This document shows, piece after piece, positions 1 through 10,450 of a DNA stretch of 64,000 nucleotides. The stretch is from Ostreococcus mediterraneus (taxonomy: Eukaryota; Chlorophyta; Mamiellophyceae; Mamiellales; Bathycoccaceae). The stretch spans positions 124,001 through 188,000 of the forward strand of contig WMKK01000006.1 in NCBI GenBank assembly GCA_012295225.1, written 5' to 3'. Every line of letters begins with the position of its first letter. Positions within the stretch are counted from its first letter, which is position 1. A program made the position numbers and the translations under genes. Below the pieces are notes generated by a model. The model was not told where the DNA came from and did not search any database. It saw only the letters and a list, made by a program, of their open reading frames with translations.

Positions 1-348
1 TGGGGAGATTTAGAACGTCGCGCAAGTGGTTTGTTGACGACATCCACCGTAGCGTCCGCGGGTGGCATTAGCGGCGGAACGGCCCCTGGTAAGCGGTCGG
101 CGAAGGATTGGGATTGCATCGAGGCGGCGTTAAAGGCTGAAGAAGAGGATGAAAAGCCCGAAGGCGACGCCGCCTTGAATGCATTGTTTCAAAAGATTTA
201 CATGAATGCCGATGATGATACGCGCCGCGCGATGAACAAATCCTTCCAAGAAAGCGCAGGGACAGTCTTGAGCACAGATTGGAAGGATGTCGGGGCGAAA
301 ACTGTGACTCCCGAGGCGCCGGATGGTTTGAAGGTGGAGAAATTGTAG
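1..348 (+). CDS. SGT1: SGT1 co-chaperone, C-terminal end (partial)
   Basis: The frame is open from base 1 to the stop at 346-348, so this is the 3' end of a gene that begins outside the window. The visible 115 residues carry an SGS domain: a [20 protein letters not shown] stretch, then [28 protein letters not shown] and [14 protein letters not shown], which is the signature of eukaryotic SGT1. SGT1 is an adaptor of HSP90 that works with SCF ubiquitin ligases and kinetochore assembly, and in plants with RAR1 and NLR receptors. The upstream TPR and CS domains are not visible. It converges with RPN11 on the other strand, about 50 bp away. Confidence 0.95.
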   Translation, partial: WGDLERRASGLLTTSTVASAGGISGGTAPGKRSAKDWDCIEAALKAEEEDEKPEGDAALNALFQKIYMNADDDTRRAMNKSFQESAGTVLSTDWKDVGAKTVTPEAPDGLKVEKL

Positions 349-398
349 TCGAGCGCGTGTAAAATGTTTAGCTAAAATCGATACACAAACACGCTAAT

Positions 399-1517
399 TT
401 AGAAGCAAATTGTGTCCAACATCACACCTAACGTTTGCACGATGTTATTAGACATCAACTCTTGCACGTTCGCCGCTAAGTGCTTCTTGGGGTCTCGTCG
501 CCCAACATTTTTTACGATTAATTCTTGCGCCGTGAGCTTGTCCTCTTCAATCACAGCCTTTTCATACTTCGTCGCCAGATCCTTCAATTCCAACACAACT
601 TTTTCATTCTCGCTATCGTGCTCGTCAAACTTGTTCACCTTCAAGCCTGCGCTCCATTTAGACTTGTTCAAGTTTAAGAGCATTTTCTCCTCGAGCACCG
701 ACTTTGCGTAAGAGATACCGATGGAGTAGTAGTGTCGATTCAGACCATGAATCAACGCGCTGATAGATGGCTTGTTCAAGTGACCTAAATTCGAAGTAGT
801 CTGCCTCGGTTCTTGTCCTAACATGATCGTTTGCGGATTGATCAATCGAAACGCGTCGATGACGACTTTCCCACGAACTGACTGCACCGGGTCGATCACG
901 ACCGCCACCAATCTCGGGTTCAGCTGCTCAAATGACTGCTGCGTGTTGATATCCACCCCAGACAGCCAGCACCCAAAACCCGGGTGAGAGTGATACCATC
1001 CCACAACCATTTCCTCGCGCCCGGTTTGTTTCAACATGTCCAACATTTTCGTTTGAAACACTGGATCGACGGCTTCGACGGAAACCCCGGTCCCGCTTTG
1101 CGGCATCGCGAATACGTCAACCACAGTGACGGTGTATTCATCGACAAACTGTCCGAGCATAAGGCCCATGACCTCCATAGGAACACCAGCGCGACCTGTG
1201 TATCGTGTTGAAACGGGCGTGAGGGGTCAGATCTCCGTGACGACGCGCGCGCGTAATCAATCGCCTCGCACTCGACGCCCGTCGTCACACATCGCTAATC
1301 GACGCCTGGCAATCAACACAGGATGCGACGCATGCCACATCATGCGCGCGCCTGCAGCGTTCGCGATGATGCACGTACCATGTTTCAACATTTTCAACAG
1401 CGCCAAGGAGCTGATGTATACTTGCTCGGCGGTGTCCACTTGGGGAGCGTCGCCAGCCGCGGCTGACGGCCCACCGGCACCGAGACCGAATCGTGACATC
1501 CCAGGCATACCATTCAT
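399..1517 (-). CDS. RPN11: 26S proteasome regulatory subunit RPN11 (JAMM deubiquitinase), two exons
   Basis: Exons complement(399..1195) and complement(1379..1517) give 311 residues, the normal size. The join makes [20 protein letters not shown] without a gap. The 183-bp intron 1196..1378 has donor GTACGTGC and acceptor CACAG. JAMM zinc and catalytic residues are present: Glu54 in MEVMG and His115, His117 and Asp128 in the [14 protein letters not shown] motif. RPN11 sits in the proteasome lid and cleaves ubiquitin chains from substrates as they are translocated. The conserved C-terminal helix region ([15 protein letters not shown]) is intact. ATG at 1517 was chosen; an in-frame ATG at 1508 is also possible. 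Confidence 0.96.
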
Positions 1518-1662
1518 CGTGCGCGGGCGTTTGCGAAGGACGAAGCCACACGTGCGTGGGTGACTATGAGGCACGCGACCAAATCGAGGTTCGGTCAACA
1601 GGTAGTTGGGGCGCGTCCGAGTAAACGTATCATTGCAATGGTAAAGAGCTCGCGTATATGTG

Positions 1663-3087
1663 TCACGCCGACGTGGTCGTTTTCCCGATCGTGTCCGGGT
1701 GAACTTCATACGAATCGAATCTCCATCCGACGCGATGAGCGCTGGGTAACGTGATTCGACTTAAAATGTCTGTGGGCGTTATTACGCGAAGAGGAGACCC
1801 CGACAAATCGACGACAAACAAGTGGTGGATGCCAGAATTGCACAACGCCGCAAGAGCATCAATGAAATCGCTATCTTCATGGACGACGACGAGATGTTTC
1901 GGTTTGCGACGGCTGAGAAATTCTTCGACCGACCCTGTCAAGTTTTTCACATCGAATACGCACTCACGAATGTCGCTAATGGACAAGACGTCGACAAGTT
2001 TTCCACGCGGTTCATCGATTATTCCCAACACGCTGCGCCCGGTGATGTGCATCATCATAAACGCATCCAACGTTCGCGTCGTGGGCAACGTACATACGAC
2101 GTCTGAATCTGGAAACACTTGTTTAAGAGCACCCATGCCGATCGCGGCTAAATTCCGGCGCTTCAGCGTCTCATCAAACCCTTCGGATTGCTCGTAAAGG
2201 AATTGCACGATATCCGACATGCTGATGAGACTCTCAATCACCATCTTTTCTTTCATGTCGTCATCTGGATCGGGCTTCATTTCGTACACGCACATGCGGT
2301 GACACGCGTGGGCTTGTCGAGGCGCAATCATGTTGCCCGCCGTCACGATGTGACGAAGGAAAGCCGATCGGACAACCTCCAAAAGATCAGTATCGCGCGC
2401 CGTCACACGATTTGTCATGCGGCCATCCTCGTCACTATACGTGTTGGCGCGACTTTCGCGAAGCGTACGAGACATAGCGTTCGTTACAGCGGTAGAAATG
2501 TCGTCGTTTGTAATCGATTCCAGCCACGCTCGAATCGCTGTGTCGAGCGCGATTTCCCGCTCGTCGATACCTTCGCCGACGAGACGCTCCGAAGACGTTA
2601 CCGTTCGAACGTGCCGCGCAAGAACTCCCCACGCAGAGTGTACGTACGGTATACCGCTCAAGCACGCGGTTTCGCGAATGATTTCGGCATCGGGCGGCGC
2701 CACGGCGAGCACTTCTCCCACGATGTCATTCAGACAATCCGAAAGCGAATGCCAACCGACGAATCGCTTAGCCGAGCCTTTCGTCGTTTCGAGCACGGGT
2801 GCGGAAGAAATGTTGAATTCTCGCATGCGAATGAGCACTTGTTCGAGCGTCATGGTTGCATCAAACATTAACGGCGCGGTCGCTTCGCTCTCATCGTACG
2901 AAGCCAAGTAATCTTCCAATGTGACGCTTTGTAACACGTTGCGCACGCTCTCAAAGCTTTTAAACACATCTCGTTGAAACTTTTCCACGGGCGTGTAGTC
3001 CATTAGCGGTGTTCTTCCTAGAGTGTCTTCGAGGAGTCGTTTTTGTCGGTCGAGTTCGAGTTCTTGACCCAGTCGCGAAGTCGTCAT
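1663..3087 (-). CDS. Protein with four CBS domains, AMPK-gamma-like
   Basis: A 474-residue protein from the ATG at 3087; the frame continues 30 bp further up only through a TTG. After a charged N-terminus (about 1-70) it shows repeated CBS-type units such as [20 protein letters not shown], a middle pair, and a C-terminal [26 protein letters not shown]. Four CBS units in two Bateman modules is the layout of AMPK/SnRK1 gamma subunits and plant PV42-like proteins, which bind adenine nucleotides. I cannot tell whether it joins a SnRK1 complex, and no transit peptide is evident. It lies 145 bp downstream of the RPN11 start on the same strand. Confidence 0.7.
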   Translation of the reverse strand: MTTSRLGQELELDRQKRLLEDTLGRTPLMDYTPVEKFQRDVFKSFESVRNVLQSVTLEDYLASYDESEATAPLMFDATMTLEQVLIRMREFNISSAPVLETTKGSAKRFVGWHSLSDCLNDIVGEVLAVAPPDAEIIRETACLSGIPYVHSAWGVLARHVRTVTSSERLVGEGIDEREIALDTAIRAWLESITNDDISTAVTNAMSRTLRESRANTYSDEDGRMTNRVTARDTDLLEVVRSAFLRHIVTAGNMIAPRQAHACHRMCVYEMKPDPDDDMKEKMVIESLISMSDIVQFLYEQSEGFDETLKRRNLAAIGMGALKQVFPDSDVVCTLPTTRTLDAFMMMHITGRSVLGIIDEPRGKLVDVLSISDIRECVFDVKNLTGSVEEFLSRRKPKHLVVVHEDSDFIDALAALCNSGIHHLFVVDLSGSPLRVITPTDILSRITLPSAHRVGWRFDSYEVHPDTIGKTTTSA

Positions 3088-3157
3088 GCGCGCGTCGCGA
3101 AATGAAGCGTCGTCCAACGTCGACGCATCGACAAATAATAATCTAAAACGTCAACAA

Positions 3158-3826
3158 TTAAAACCCGCCGACTTGGGCGCACAACCCACTCGCTAACTTG
3201 GCTTCTTCGATAGCCCTATCTCGTTCGCTCTTGACCAACTCGTAGAGTTTATTCTTGAGCTCGAGCTCCTGTTGTAACACTTGCACCGTTTGGTCGCTCT
3301 TTTGCAACTCGTTTGCCTTGCTTTGCAACTCGTACTCTTTGGTGAGCAACTCTTCGCGCAAACCTTGGAGCTCTTTCAAACGCCCTTTACCGCGATCGGA
3401 TTTCTTCCCGGCATCGGCGTCCACGGGCGGCGCCTCAACAGCCTTCATCGTCGATACCTTCGCGTTGGGCTCGCTCGCGTTTTCGCCCTCAACCTTCGTC
3501 GGCGTCGGCTGAGCTCCACCGTCGAGCGCCATCTCCACGTCCACCGCGCGCGCCACCGCGTCACCAACCACGCCCGCGTCCACACCGTCGGCGAACGCCG
3601 CACCACTGACCGCGAGCGACGCCACGAACGCCACGAACCCCGCGCGTGAGGTTGTTGACACAGTTGACGCGGACGACGCGTCGGCATCCAAAATCACCAA
3701 CCGTTCGCCCGCGCGGCGTCCATCGCGCGCGCCCGCGCGCGAATCACCCGCGCAAAAATCGTGCACATATCCTTCGACGCCGCGCGCATCGCCGTCGCGC
3801 GCGCGCGCGCGTGTCCGCGTCGTCAT
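3158..3826 (-). CDS. Coiled-coil protein with probable plastid/lumen targeting sequence
   Basis: A 222-residue protein from the ATG at 3826. The frame stays open upstream to 4063, but that part is Arg-rich shadow sequence and this start gives a sensible targeting peptide. The N-terminus is Arg/Ala-rich, followed near residues 55-75 by a hydrophobic stretch GFVAFVASLAVSGAAFADG that ends in an AFA cleavage-like site, as in thylakoid-lumen or bipartite targeting sequences. The C-terminal third is a heptad-rich coiled coil (about residues 140-215, KELQGLREELLTKEYELQSK onward). Family not recognised; the location is inference. Confidence 0.6.
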   Translation of the reverse strand: MTTRTRARARDGDARGVEGYVHDFCAGDSRAGARDGRRAGERLVILDADASSASTVSTTSRAGFVAFVASLAVSGAAFADGVDAGVVGDAVARAVDVEMALDGGAQPTPTKVEGENASEPNAKVSTMKAVEAPPVDADAGKKSDRGKGRLKELQGLREELLTKEYELQSKANELQKSDQTVQVLQQELELKNKLYELVKSERDRAIEEAKLASGLCAQVGGF

Positions 3827-4112
3827 TCCTTGGGCCGTGCCGCGATGCCCACGTGGTCGCGCCACGTCACGCGTCGCGCGCGTTCGCATCGCGTGTGCAG
3901 GCGATCGCGTCCCGCGCGCGATCGCGGGCGACGCATTGGTTTTCTGTGTACACGTTCGCATCGCGCGCGCGGCGCGGCGCGAGTCGCGGCGAGGTGTGGC
4001 GGCACGAAATCCATGAGGTGTGGCGTCTCGAGCAACTGGGGCTGCGTTCCGAGCGCGTGACATTGCGTAGTTCCGACCCGCACACCGCCGCGCGTGCCGC
4101 GCACCGCCCGCG

Positions 4113-5045
4113 ATGCGCCGTCGACAAGGGAATGAGGGACCGTATTACGCCCCCGGGCCGGCCCCGAGCGCGTATGATGGCGCGTTCGCGCCGCAACGTC
4201 CGGCGCAAGCGCCGAATCTCATGCCGTTCGATGACAGCGCCAAGCGAAAACAACGCTCGGGGGCGTCGGGGCGCGGCATCGTGCGCGCGTTTTTGAGCGT
4301 CAATCCGTGGACGTATGTCAGCGTACTGTGTGTGTTGTCGTTGTACACCCTGTACTGGGGTCGATCGCACATGGTGACGAAGAGAGGGGTGCGCAGGCAG
4401 CGCGAGGCGTTGCGAGAAGACGCGCGCGCGTGCGGCGCGCGGCTGTCGACGATCGAGAACGACATGTTCGTCAAGAATAAGGAATATGAAAGCGTTGTTC
4501 GCGAGCTTGATTCTTTGAAGAAGGACCACGAGGTGCGTTTGCATGAGTTGTATCAAGTGAAAGGGGAGGCGGAGGCGTTGCGGACGGAGACGGAGAGTTT
4601 GAAGAAGAGCGCCGAGGCGTCGACTATGAATAAGGCGTCGGATGTGCACGCAGAAGAAGCCAAAAAACTGCGAGCGGCGCTGAAGGAGGCAAAGTTCGAA
4701 ATTGAAACGCTTCGGCATCATAAGGTTGGGTTGGAGCTCGATTTGCAGCGCGTCAAGCACGAGGCGTCGTTTACTCGCGAGCACATCAAAGAAGAGGTCT
4801 TGAAAGAGGATATCGAAGCCATTGAGAAGCTCATTGAAGTGGATATCAAAGCAGACGAGGCCAGAGAAGCGGCCGGAGATGGAGTAGAGATGGAGATGGA
4901 TATTCAATACCCCAAGCAAGCTGCGCATTCGGCTGACATTGACATCGACATTGGCGAGAAGACTTCTGAGCACAGCGCCGACATGGAAAAGACTCAGTAC
5001 AACCACGCGAGGAAGATTGTGCACGAGGCGCACCCAGCGGAGTAG
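4113..5045 (+). CDS. Single-span coiled-coil membrane protein, unknown function
   Basis: A 310-residue protein starting at ATG 4113, divergent from the gene at 3158-3826 with 286 bp between them. A Pro/Arg-rich N-terminal part (1-60) is followed by one membrane segment, VNPWTYVSVLCVLSLYTLYW (about 64-83), then a long heptad-rich coiled coil (about 95-240) and an acidic tail. This is the layout of a type II membrane protein with a coiled-coil body, as in golgins or tethers, but no family motif is visible and the compartment is unknown. Confidence 0.7.
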   Translation: MRRRQGNEGPYYAPGPAPSAYDGAFAPQRPAQAPNLMPFDDSAKRKQRSGASGRGIVRAFLSVNPWTYVSVLCVLSLYTLYWGRSHMVTKRGVRRQREALREDARACGARLSTIENDMFVKNKEYESVVRELDSLKKDHEVRLHELYQVKGEAEALRTETESLKKSAEASTMNKASDVHAEEAKKLRAALKEAKFEIETLRHHKVGLELDLQRVKHEASFTREHIKEEVLKEDIEAIEKLIEVDIKADEAREAAGDGVEMEMDIQYPKQAAHSADIDIDIGEKTSEHSADMEKTQYNHARKIVHEAHPAE

Positions 5046-5125
5046 ACACATTTTTATTTGCGACATTTCGCAACCAGAGTGCGCAACAATTCGGATTCTA
5101 AGGAGTGTATTAGCAATTCTATGCG

Positions 5126-6343
5126 TCACGTGAGGTCGATGGATTCGACGTTATCGTCGCCGGACGCCACCTTTGCCCTGATCATTTTCGCTCGTAGGGT
5201 CACTAAAAGTCCAAAATGATCGCTTGGTAGCACTGGAAGTTCGATATTCTGAGACTTTCCTCGGTTACTCACAGTTTTATGATACGTGACACCCGGAATA
5301 GGTTGCTTACCAACCATTTCAATCGAGCGCACGTCGAAATCTCTAAGCTTGACAAAAGCGCGGTCGAGGCGCTTCTGCAAATAACCACGAAGCATATCGT
5401 TCGATTTCGCATCATACGTAAATCCAGGCTCACCAGGACGCTTTTCTAGCCACGCATCGCGCCAATCAACCGGCATTGGTACGTCGCCATCTTTGTCGTC
5501 CCAATTTGTATCGCCCATGAATACAGCGTTTGGATGTTTACTCATCACCGAGAAACATTCTTGAATCTGCACTCGGCGTTCGTTCGCGCTCGTGCGTGTG
5601 CTATTGATGTATGATTCGAGATGCGATGTACCCACGGCGAAATGTGCGCCACTGCGCGGATCGCGCATGTAGCTCGTCACGTCCAAGTACCGTCCCATTT
5701 GGGAGTTGCGAAACACATACTTCTCTCGCTTCACCAGCTCACTCTTCACGTCTCGCTTGAACATCATCATACTAAAGTAATCTTGCAAGTGCGGCGCAGG
5801 ACCCATGATGTACTCATCGAACCACGGCTGGGCACGCAACACGCTCACGGTTTGCGGAGTGACTTCCTGTAGACACAACACGTGCGGGTCGCATTCGGTT
5901 ATCACACGACCGAGCGCCTCTAATCGCGCCGACATCGCCACGTCCGCAAACCAAATGTTATATGTCAACATACGAATATCACCACCACTCGTGCTCACGC
6001 TCACGGGCTCGTACGCCGCACGCGCGTCGACTTCGGCGTTCAAACGTCTCGCGCGTATTTTTGCGAGAGTATTCGGACTCGCCGCCGCGCCGCTCGGCGC
6101 CGTCGTAATCGCTCTCGCCATATCTCTGTGACGCACCGCGTCGGCTTCGCTCGCGGGTGCGACGTCTATGCCTCGTCGTTTCATGCGTTCCGCGTGAAGA
6201 CTGGCGAGAAGACTATTCGTCACGGGAGCGCTCTGCGACGTCGTCGTCCCAGCTGTCTCCGTCGCGTTTGAACGCGCATCGACTGCAACCTCGTCTCTCC
6301 TCGCGCGCTTGGCGTCGCGCGCGCTCGGCGACGTTGACGACAT
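5126..6343 (-). CDS. TDP2: TDP2-like 5'-tyrosyl-DNA phosphodiesterase (EEP family)
   Basis: A 405-residue protein from ATG 6343; the longer frame to 6514 opens only with GTG. An endonuclease/exonuclease/phosphatase domain spans about 125-395: LTYNIWFADVAMSARLEALG, VLCLQEVTP (metal-binding Glu), GTSHLES (His), MGDTNW (Asp-Asn) and SDHFGL (Asp-His). The NIWF and LQEVTP context is closest to plant TDP2, which removes trapped topoisomerase II from 5' DNA ends. The N-terminal 120 residues are basic and low complexity, with KRARR resembling a nuclear signal, then a short helix LLASLHAERMKRRG. A related EEP nuclease role remains possible. Confidence 0.8.
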   Translation of the reverse strand: MSSTSPSARDAKRARRDEVAVDARSNATETAGTTTSQSAPVTNSLLASLHAERMKRRGIDVAPASEADAVRHRDMARAITTAPSGAAASPNTLAKIRARRLNAEVDARAAYEPVSVSTSGGDIRMLTYNIWFADVAMSARLEALGRVITECDPHVLCLQEVTPQTVSVLRAQPWFDEYIMGPAPHLQDYFSMMMFKRDVKSELVKREKYVFRNSQMGRYLDVTSYMRDPRSGAHFAVGTSHLESYINSTRTSANERRVQIQECFSVMSKHPNAVFMGDTNWDDKDGDVPMPVDWRDAWLEKRPGEPGFTYDAKSNDMLRGYLQKRLDRAFVKLRDFDVRSIEMVGKQPIPGVTYHKTVSNRGKSQNIELPVLPSDHFGLLVTLRAKMIRAKVASGDDNVESIDLT

Positions 6344-6725
6344 GATGACAGCGCAGCGGCCAAAAATATGTGCGCGCTTGGCGGTAAAAACCGTGCGTAG
6401 TGCGCGCGAGCGAACGCTTCTAGAGGTGAGCAGGAGCGGAGCACTGTCGTGCGCAACCGAGGACAGAACCGTGCCGTGGCCTGCAAAGGCGTACACGGCG
6501 CGAGCGATGGACACAGGTATGATGTCTTGTGCGCGAAGGCGATCTCGCCGCGGTGCGCGTCGCGCGCGTCGAACACTGACGTTGTTTGCGTCGCTACGCT
6601 ACCGGTATTTCCATAGACTTTACAACAACATCTTGTTTTTGTTGTTCTTACAATTGCAGCGAAAAGTTTGAAAATGTACATAAATTCGTGTCGCTGAGCT
6701 ATCGAACGCTCGCCACAATGCGCGG

Positions 6726-7706
6726 CTAGTCAGAATCGCTTTCGGAGTCGCTACCCAAAAGAGGTGCTCGCGTTTGCGTGAAGTCGCCTCGTTCGGCATC
6801 CGGCTCTCTGCCTTCGTATGCCGCGAGACACTCTTCATCTGTCGCACGCCAGTACCACGGCAGACACCAACACCATAGCATCTCACAAGCTGATCCCTCA
6901 CGTGACCAGCACGGTTCGGCGACGCCCTCGACCCATCCTCGTTGGAGCGCGTACACGTACGCGTAACCGAAGCAGGCGTACGCCAACGCGGTAGCGGCGA
7001 CGGCGAGCGACATGAACTTTACCACCGCGCGCCCGCGGCCGCCTGGTGCAAATGCAGCCGGTGGTGGCGGCGGAGTCGGAGGCGCCGGCGGATTTGGCGG
7101 TGGGTTTGGAGCCGGACTCGGCGGCGCCGGACTCGGCGGCGCCGGAGGACCGCTGGGCTCGACAGAGACCACCCCCAAAAAATCAATCTGCGTCGTCACG
7201 CGCGCGCGGCACGGCAACACCGCGTTCCTACATTTCACCCCGACCGTCACTTCGCTCCACACTACGTCTTTTGCCGGCGCACTCGCGCTTAGCGCGCACC
7301 GCTGACTGGTCTCTTTGACTTCGCAATAGTCGCTACTAAACGCTCGCGTCAATTCTGCATTCTGCATCGTGATTCTCGTCGCGTACGCATCGCACCCAAT
7401 CGCCGAACAGCTCGCATCACCACCGAACGTCGTCGGTCCGAGCGCGCTCGCGTCGCTCGACACGTTAAAGCGCACCCGCGCGCCTTTGGGCGTCGTCGCG
7501 TCGCCAGACGCAAAACTAAATTGCTGCACACACGATGCTCGCGCCGAGCACAGCGCGTCGCACGTCCACGACGCGTGACAGCGTGTCGCCGATCCGATCG
7601 TCGGGTTCGTTCCAGCGCACGTAAACGTCGGCGGCGCGCATTCTGACGCGTGCGCGCCCGTCGCGAGCGTGACGATGAGAATGACGATTATTCTCATCGT
7701 CGCCAT
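6726..7706 (-). CDS. Cys-rich type I membrane protein with proline-rich stalk
   Basis: A 326-residue protein from ATG 7706. A signal peptide (MRIIVILIVTLATGAHA) precedes a Cys-rich ectodomain (about 22-185) with CTC, CDALC, CSAIGCDAY and CRNAVLPCRAR clusters. Next come a Pro/Ala stalk of PPAPPSPAPP type (about 186-220), one membrane span (VKFMSLAVAATALAYACFGYAYVYAL, about 230-255) and a cytosolic tail with a second Cys/Trp cluster (CEMLWCWCLPWYW) ending in an acidic GSDSESDSD. The tail resembles a palmitoylation site next to casein-kinase sites, which is inference. No known family recognised. The Pro-rich stalk recalls hydroxyproline-rich surface proteins of green algae. Confidence 0.8.
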   Translation of the reverse strand: MATMRIIVILIVTLATGAHASECAPPTFTCAGTNPTIGSATRCHASWTCDALCSARASCVQQFSFASGDATTPKGARVRFNVSSDASALGPTTFGGDASCSAIGCDAYATRITMQNAELTRAFSSDYCEVKETSQRCALSASAPAKDVVWSEVTVGVKCRNAVLPCRARVTTQIDFLGVVSVEPSGPPAPPSPAPPSPAPNPPPNPPAPPTPPPPPAAFAPGGRGRAVVKFMSLAVAATALAYACFGYAYVYALQRGWVEGVAEPCWSREGSACEMLWCWCLPWYWRATDEECLAAYEGREPDAERGDFTQTRAPLLGSDSESDSD

Positions 7707-7846
7707 TCGCGCACGGCGTCGATTCTCGCGCGCGAAAGCGCGAGCCGCGGTATTGGTGGCGACGGTTTCGACGCCTGGCGTGCGCGCGCGCTCGAGACTG
7801 CGGCGCGAGACGGGAGGGCGCAGGCGTCAGATTGTGACGCGCGCGA

Positions 7847-8365
7847 ATGTCCTTTCTGGCGCTGTCACCAGCCGCGGCGCGCGCATCGTGCGCATCGTGC
7901 GCATCGCGCGCGTCGCGCGCGAGCACGCGCTCGCGCATAAACGTGGGCGTTCGTCGCAGCGCGCGCGTGCGCCCGAGTCGCGCGCGCGCGTCGCCAGACG
8001 CGCGCGAAGACGATGGCGTGCTCGAGAGCAGCCTCTACGCGCTCGGGGAAAAGCTCGTCGGTGCGTGGCCGCAACAGGCGTGGTTCCGCCCAGCGCAAGT
8101 CGCGGTCGTGATTGGCATCGCGGGCGTCGTCGACGCGGGGTATTCGGGCGATTGGAGTCGCATCGGCGTCTTGACGCGCGAGCAGGAGGATGTGACCAAG
8201 AGCGTGGTCGCGTTCATATTCGTCGCGCACGTAGCGGTGGGCGCGTTAGCGGCGCGCGTGGCGCAAGAACGCGGGAACGACGCTCGCGCGGCGTTCGCAC
8301 AGGCGTTCGCCTGTGGATTTTTAGCGCTTGTTGACGTGTCCTACGGCACCAAGAAAGCAAAGTAG
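7847..8365 (+). CDS. Small plastid membrane protein with DAGYSGDWSRIG motif
   Basis: A 172-residue protein from ATG 7847, divergent from the Cys-rich gene with 140 bp between them. The first 50 residues are Ser/Arg/Ala-rich without acidic residues, as in a chloroplast transit peptide. Hydrophobic segments follow: QVAVVIGIAGVVDAGYSGDW (about 88), VVAFIFVAHVAVGALAA and AFACGFLALVDVSYG. The motif DAGYSGDWSRIG resembles, from memory, a small uncharacterised family of plant chloroplast membrane proteins; I cannot confirm a family number. Function unknown. Confidence 0.75.
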   Translation: MSFLALSPAAARASCASCASRASRASTRSRINVGVRRSARVRPSRARASPDAREDDGVLESSLYALGEKLVGAWPQQAWFRPAQVAVVIGIAGVVDAGYSGDWSRIGVLTREQEDVTKSVVAFIFVAHVAVGALAARVAQERGNDARAAFAQAFACGFLALVDVSYGTKKAK

Positions 8366-8418
8366 AAGTTTATTTATTGTAACGTAGCCTCACAACGCGA
8401 AGCGAAGCGAAAGAAAGC

Positions 8419-8470
8419 ATGTCTAACGAACCGAGTGCGGCGGCTCCGGCCGCTGACGCAGCGCAAGCGC

Positions 8471-8502
<32 letters not shown>

Positions 8503-8721
8503 GCGGCAGAGCCGGCGGGAGCCACGAGTGCGCCCGCGGTGGTGACGACGGAGCTCATTCAAAAGTACCTCGATGAAAACCAACAATTGATCTTGGCCAT
8601 CCTTGAAAACCAAAACGTCGGCAAACTCGTGGAGTGCGCAAAGTATCAGACAAAGCTACAAGAGAACTTGATGTACCTCGCGGCGATCGCTGACGCGCAA
8701 CCCGTGAAAGGGAGTGAATAA
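8419..8721 (+). CDS. GIF: GRF-interacting factor / SS18-type transcriptional coactivator (SNH domain only)
   Basis: A 100-residue protein from ATG 8419. After a Pro/Ala N-terminus with a run of eight prolines coded by CCG repeats, residues about 43-95 form an SNH domain: TTELIQKYLDENQQLILAILENQN, then GKLVECAKYQTKLQENLMYLAAIADAQP. This matches plant GIF1/ANGUSTIFOLIA3 and animal SS18, which bridge GRF-type transcription factors to SWI/SNF remodelers. Land-plant and animal members carry a long Gln/Gly-rich tail; here it is missing and the protein stops nine residues after the core. It converges with the CDP-DAG synthase gene. Confidence 0.93.
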
Positions 8722-8820
8722 AGTGTCGAGAGAGTTGAAGACGGGGATTTCCGTTCCCCAGATTGAGCTGAGCGTTTGTAGTTGACTTTAGAAATTTGTA
8801 TTTTACTTTAGGAAGGATGT

Positions 8821-10221
8821 CTAATCGATTGGTATACCGCGCGTGGCGACCATTCTTTTAATTGCTTTATAAAGCTCAACGATGTGCTCGTCGCTGACGA
8901 GCTCAATTTTTGTGAGCATCATACCTAGAGCGTACGCTCCGCCGACGTGTTGAACAAAGTTGCTCAGGTACAAGTGCGAAAAGCAGCTATTCATCACGTG
9001 GCAATCCATGCGATCGGTGATTCCGCCGTGACCGGGAATGGTTTCCGCGAAATCTTTAATTTTGAACGCGCGCTTGAATCCAGACGCGAAAAATCCTCCG
9101 AAAGGCGCGATGGCNGANGCAAACGTACCCAAGGCGAACGCGTGCAAGACAAACATCGAACATCTCACCGACGCAACCCCGGTGATTCGGGTCACGATCG
9201 GTCCAGCTACTGAGCCGAATAATTTGGACAAAGGTCGATCAGCCGTGATGAACGGTTCTGCGACTTGGCACCACGTGCCGTGGTAAAATACTCCGCGGAA
9301 GTATACGTCGCCACTCGGTGGGCACGTGAGATATCTAAGTTTCTGCATGTAGTACGCACACACAGGCGCACAGCCAATCGTCGCCACTGCGGCGCCAAGA
9401 AACCCTTCCCAAGTTTTATTCGGAGAAATCTTAATCAACGGTGTGCGTCCAAACATCTTACCAAAAATGTAAGCCATGATATCGTTGACGATGACGAGCA
9501 ACAAGGGAAAGATGAACCAAATCATCCCCTCCATCAAGTTTGCCATGTTGAAGTATTCCATCATGATTGCCACGAAGAGAATCATGTGCGTCCACGCGAA
9601 TTGTGAAAACTGATATTCATACTTGCCCTTGCGCAAGGTTAACACGAAATATACAACTCCCCCGATGTAAGAGCAAAAGCTCAAAAACGAGTGGTGCATC
9701 GCCAACCACGCGACGACGTTGTGCGGATTCTCAGCACCCTCCGTCAGCAGCTCGTTCCAGTCCTCTGCACTGAAAAACCCTAGCCATAGGTACTTTGCAA
9801 AACGCCCGTAGAGCGCGAATTGTGCGGTCCAGTATAGATGCCAACGCAACGTCATCGTCGTCCGACGGAGCGCTTCGTTCTCGACGCCAACCTCTTCCCC
9901 GTGCGTGTTCGCCACAAACGTGAACAACTCCTGCACCATCGCGTTCGCCACGCCGAATATCAGCACAATACAGTACGCGTGCCCGAGAGATAAAATTCCA
10001 ATCACCAAAGCAATCATAATCACCGTCGACGCCGTGCGTTCACGAAGAGACTGCCACTTGTTTTTACCTTTTTGCAACATTTTCTTTGCGTTATCGAACG
10101 ACACCCGGCGCTTGGGCGCGCGCGGTGACCCGGATTGCACCGCCGCCTCAGCCTCAGTCTGTGTGGACGTGCAAACGCGCGCGAGATGGTCAGTGCACGC
10201 GCGAACGCGGCGCGATAACAT
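8821..10221 (-). CDS. CDS1: CDP-diacylglycerol synthase (phosphatidate cytidylyltransferase)
   Basis: A 466-residue, multi-span membrane protein from ATG 10221; the frame opens 21 bp higher only with GTG. The signature is present as [20 protein letters not shown] followed by [10 protein letters not shown], with the C-terminal block [20 protein letters not shown]. It makes CDP-diacylglycerol from phosphatidic acid and CTP, the branch point to phosphatidylinositol and phosphatidylglycerol, in the ER. The sequence matches eukaryotic rather than bacterial CdsA. Two undetermined bases (9115 and 9118) leave two adjacent unknown residues near the C-terminal quarter; the frame is unbroken. The N-terminal 60 residues are basic and cytosolic. 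Confidence 0.95.
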   Translation of the reverse strand: MLSRRVRACTDHLARVCTSTQTEAEAAVQSGSPRAPKRRVSFDNAKKMLQKGKNKWQSLRERTASTVIMIALVIGILSLGHAYCIVLIFGVANAMVQELFTFVANTHGEEVGVENEALRRTTMTLRWHLYWTAQFALYGRFAKYLWLGFFSAEDWNELLTEGAENPHNVVAWLAMHHSFLSFCSYIGGVVYFVLTLRKGKYEYQFSQFAWTHMILFVAIMMEYFNMANLMEGMIWFIFPLLLVIVNDIMAYIFGKMFGRTPLIKISPNKTWEGFLGAAVATIGCAPVCAYYMQKLRYLTCPPSGDVYFRGVFYHGTWCQVAEPFITADRPLSKLFGSVAGPIVTRITGVASVRCSMFVLHAFALGTFXXAIAPFGGFFASGFKRAFKIKDFAETIPGHGGITDRMDCHVMNSCFSHLYLSNFVQHVGGAYALGMMLTKIELVSDEHIVELYKAIKRMVATRGIPID

Positions 10222-10450
10222 AGCGCGCGACAGAGGGGGCACAAGTAATCAGTTCGTTGGAGCGCACCGGGACGCGCGCGTTTCCGCGCGCGCCACGACC
10301 CACGGCGATGCGCGCGTGTGAAAACGTCCAGTGTGTACGCGAGACGTACCTCGTTCGCGCGAACGCCGCGCGCAGACGCGCTGGCGCGACGACGAAGCTC
10401 GACCATGGCGTCGGCGCGATGTGTCGTCACTCGCGCGCACGCACGGGCGC

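Noticed and set aside
3867-5129. 420-codon minus-strand frame
   Set aside because: Antisense shadow of the coiled-coil membrane gene at 4113-5045; Arg/Leu-rich with no domain.
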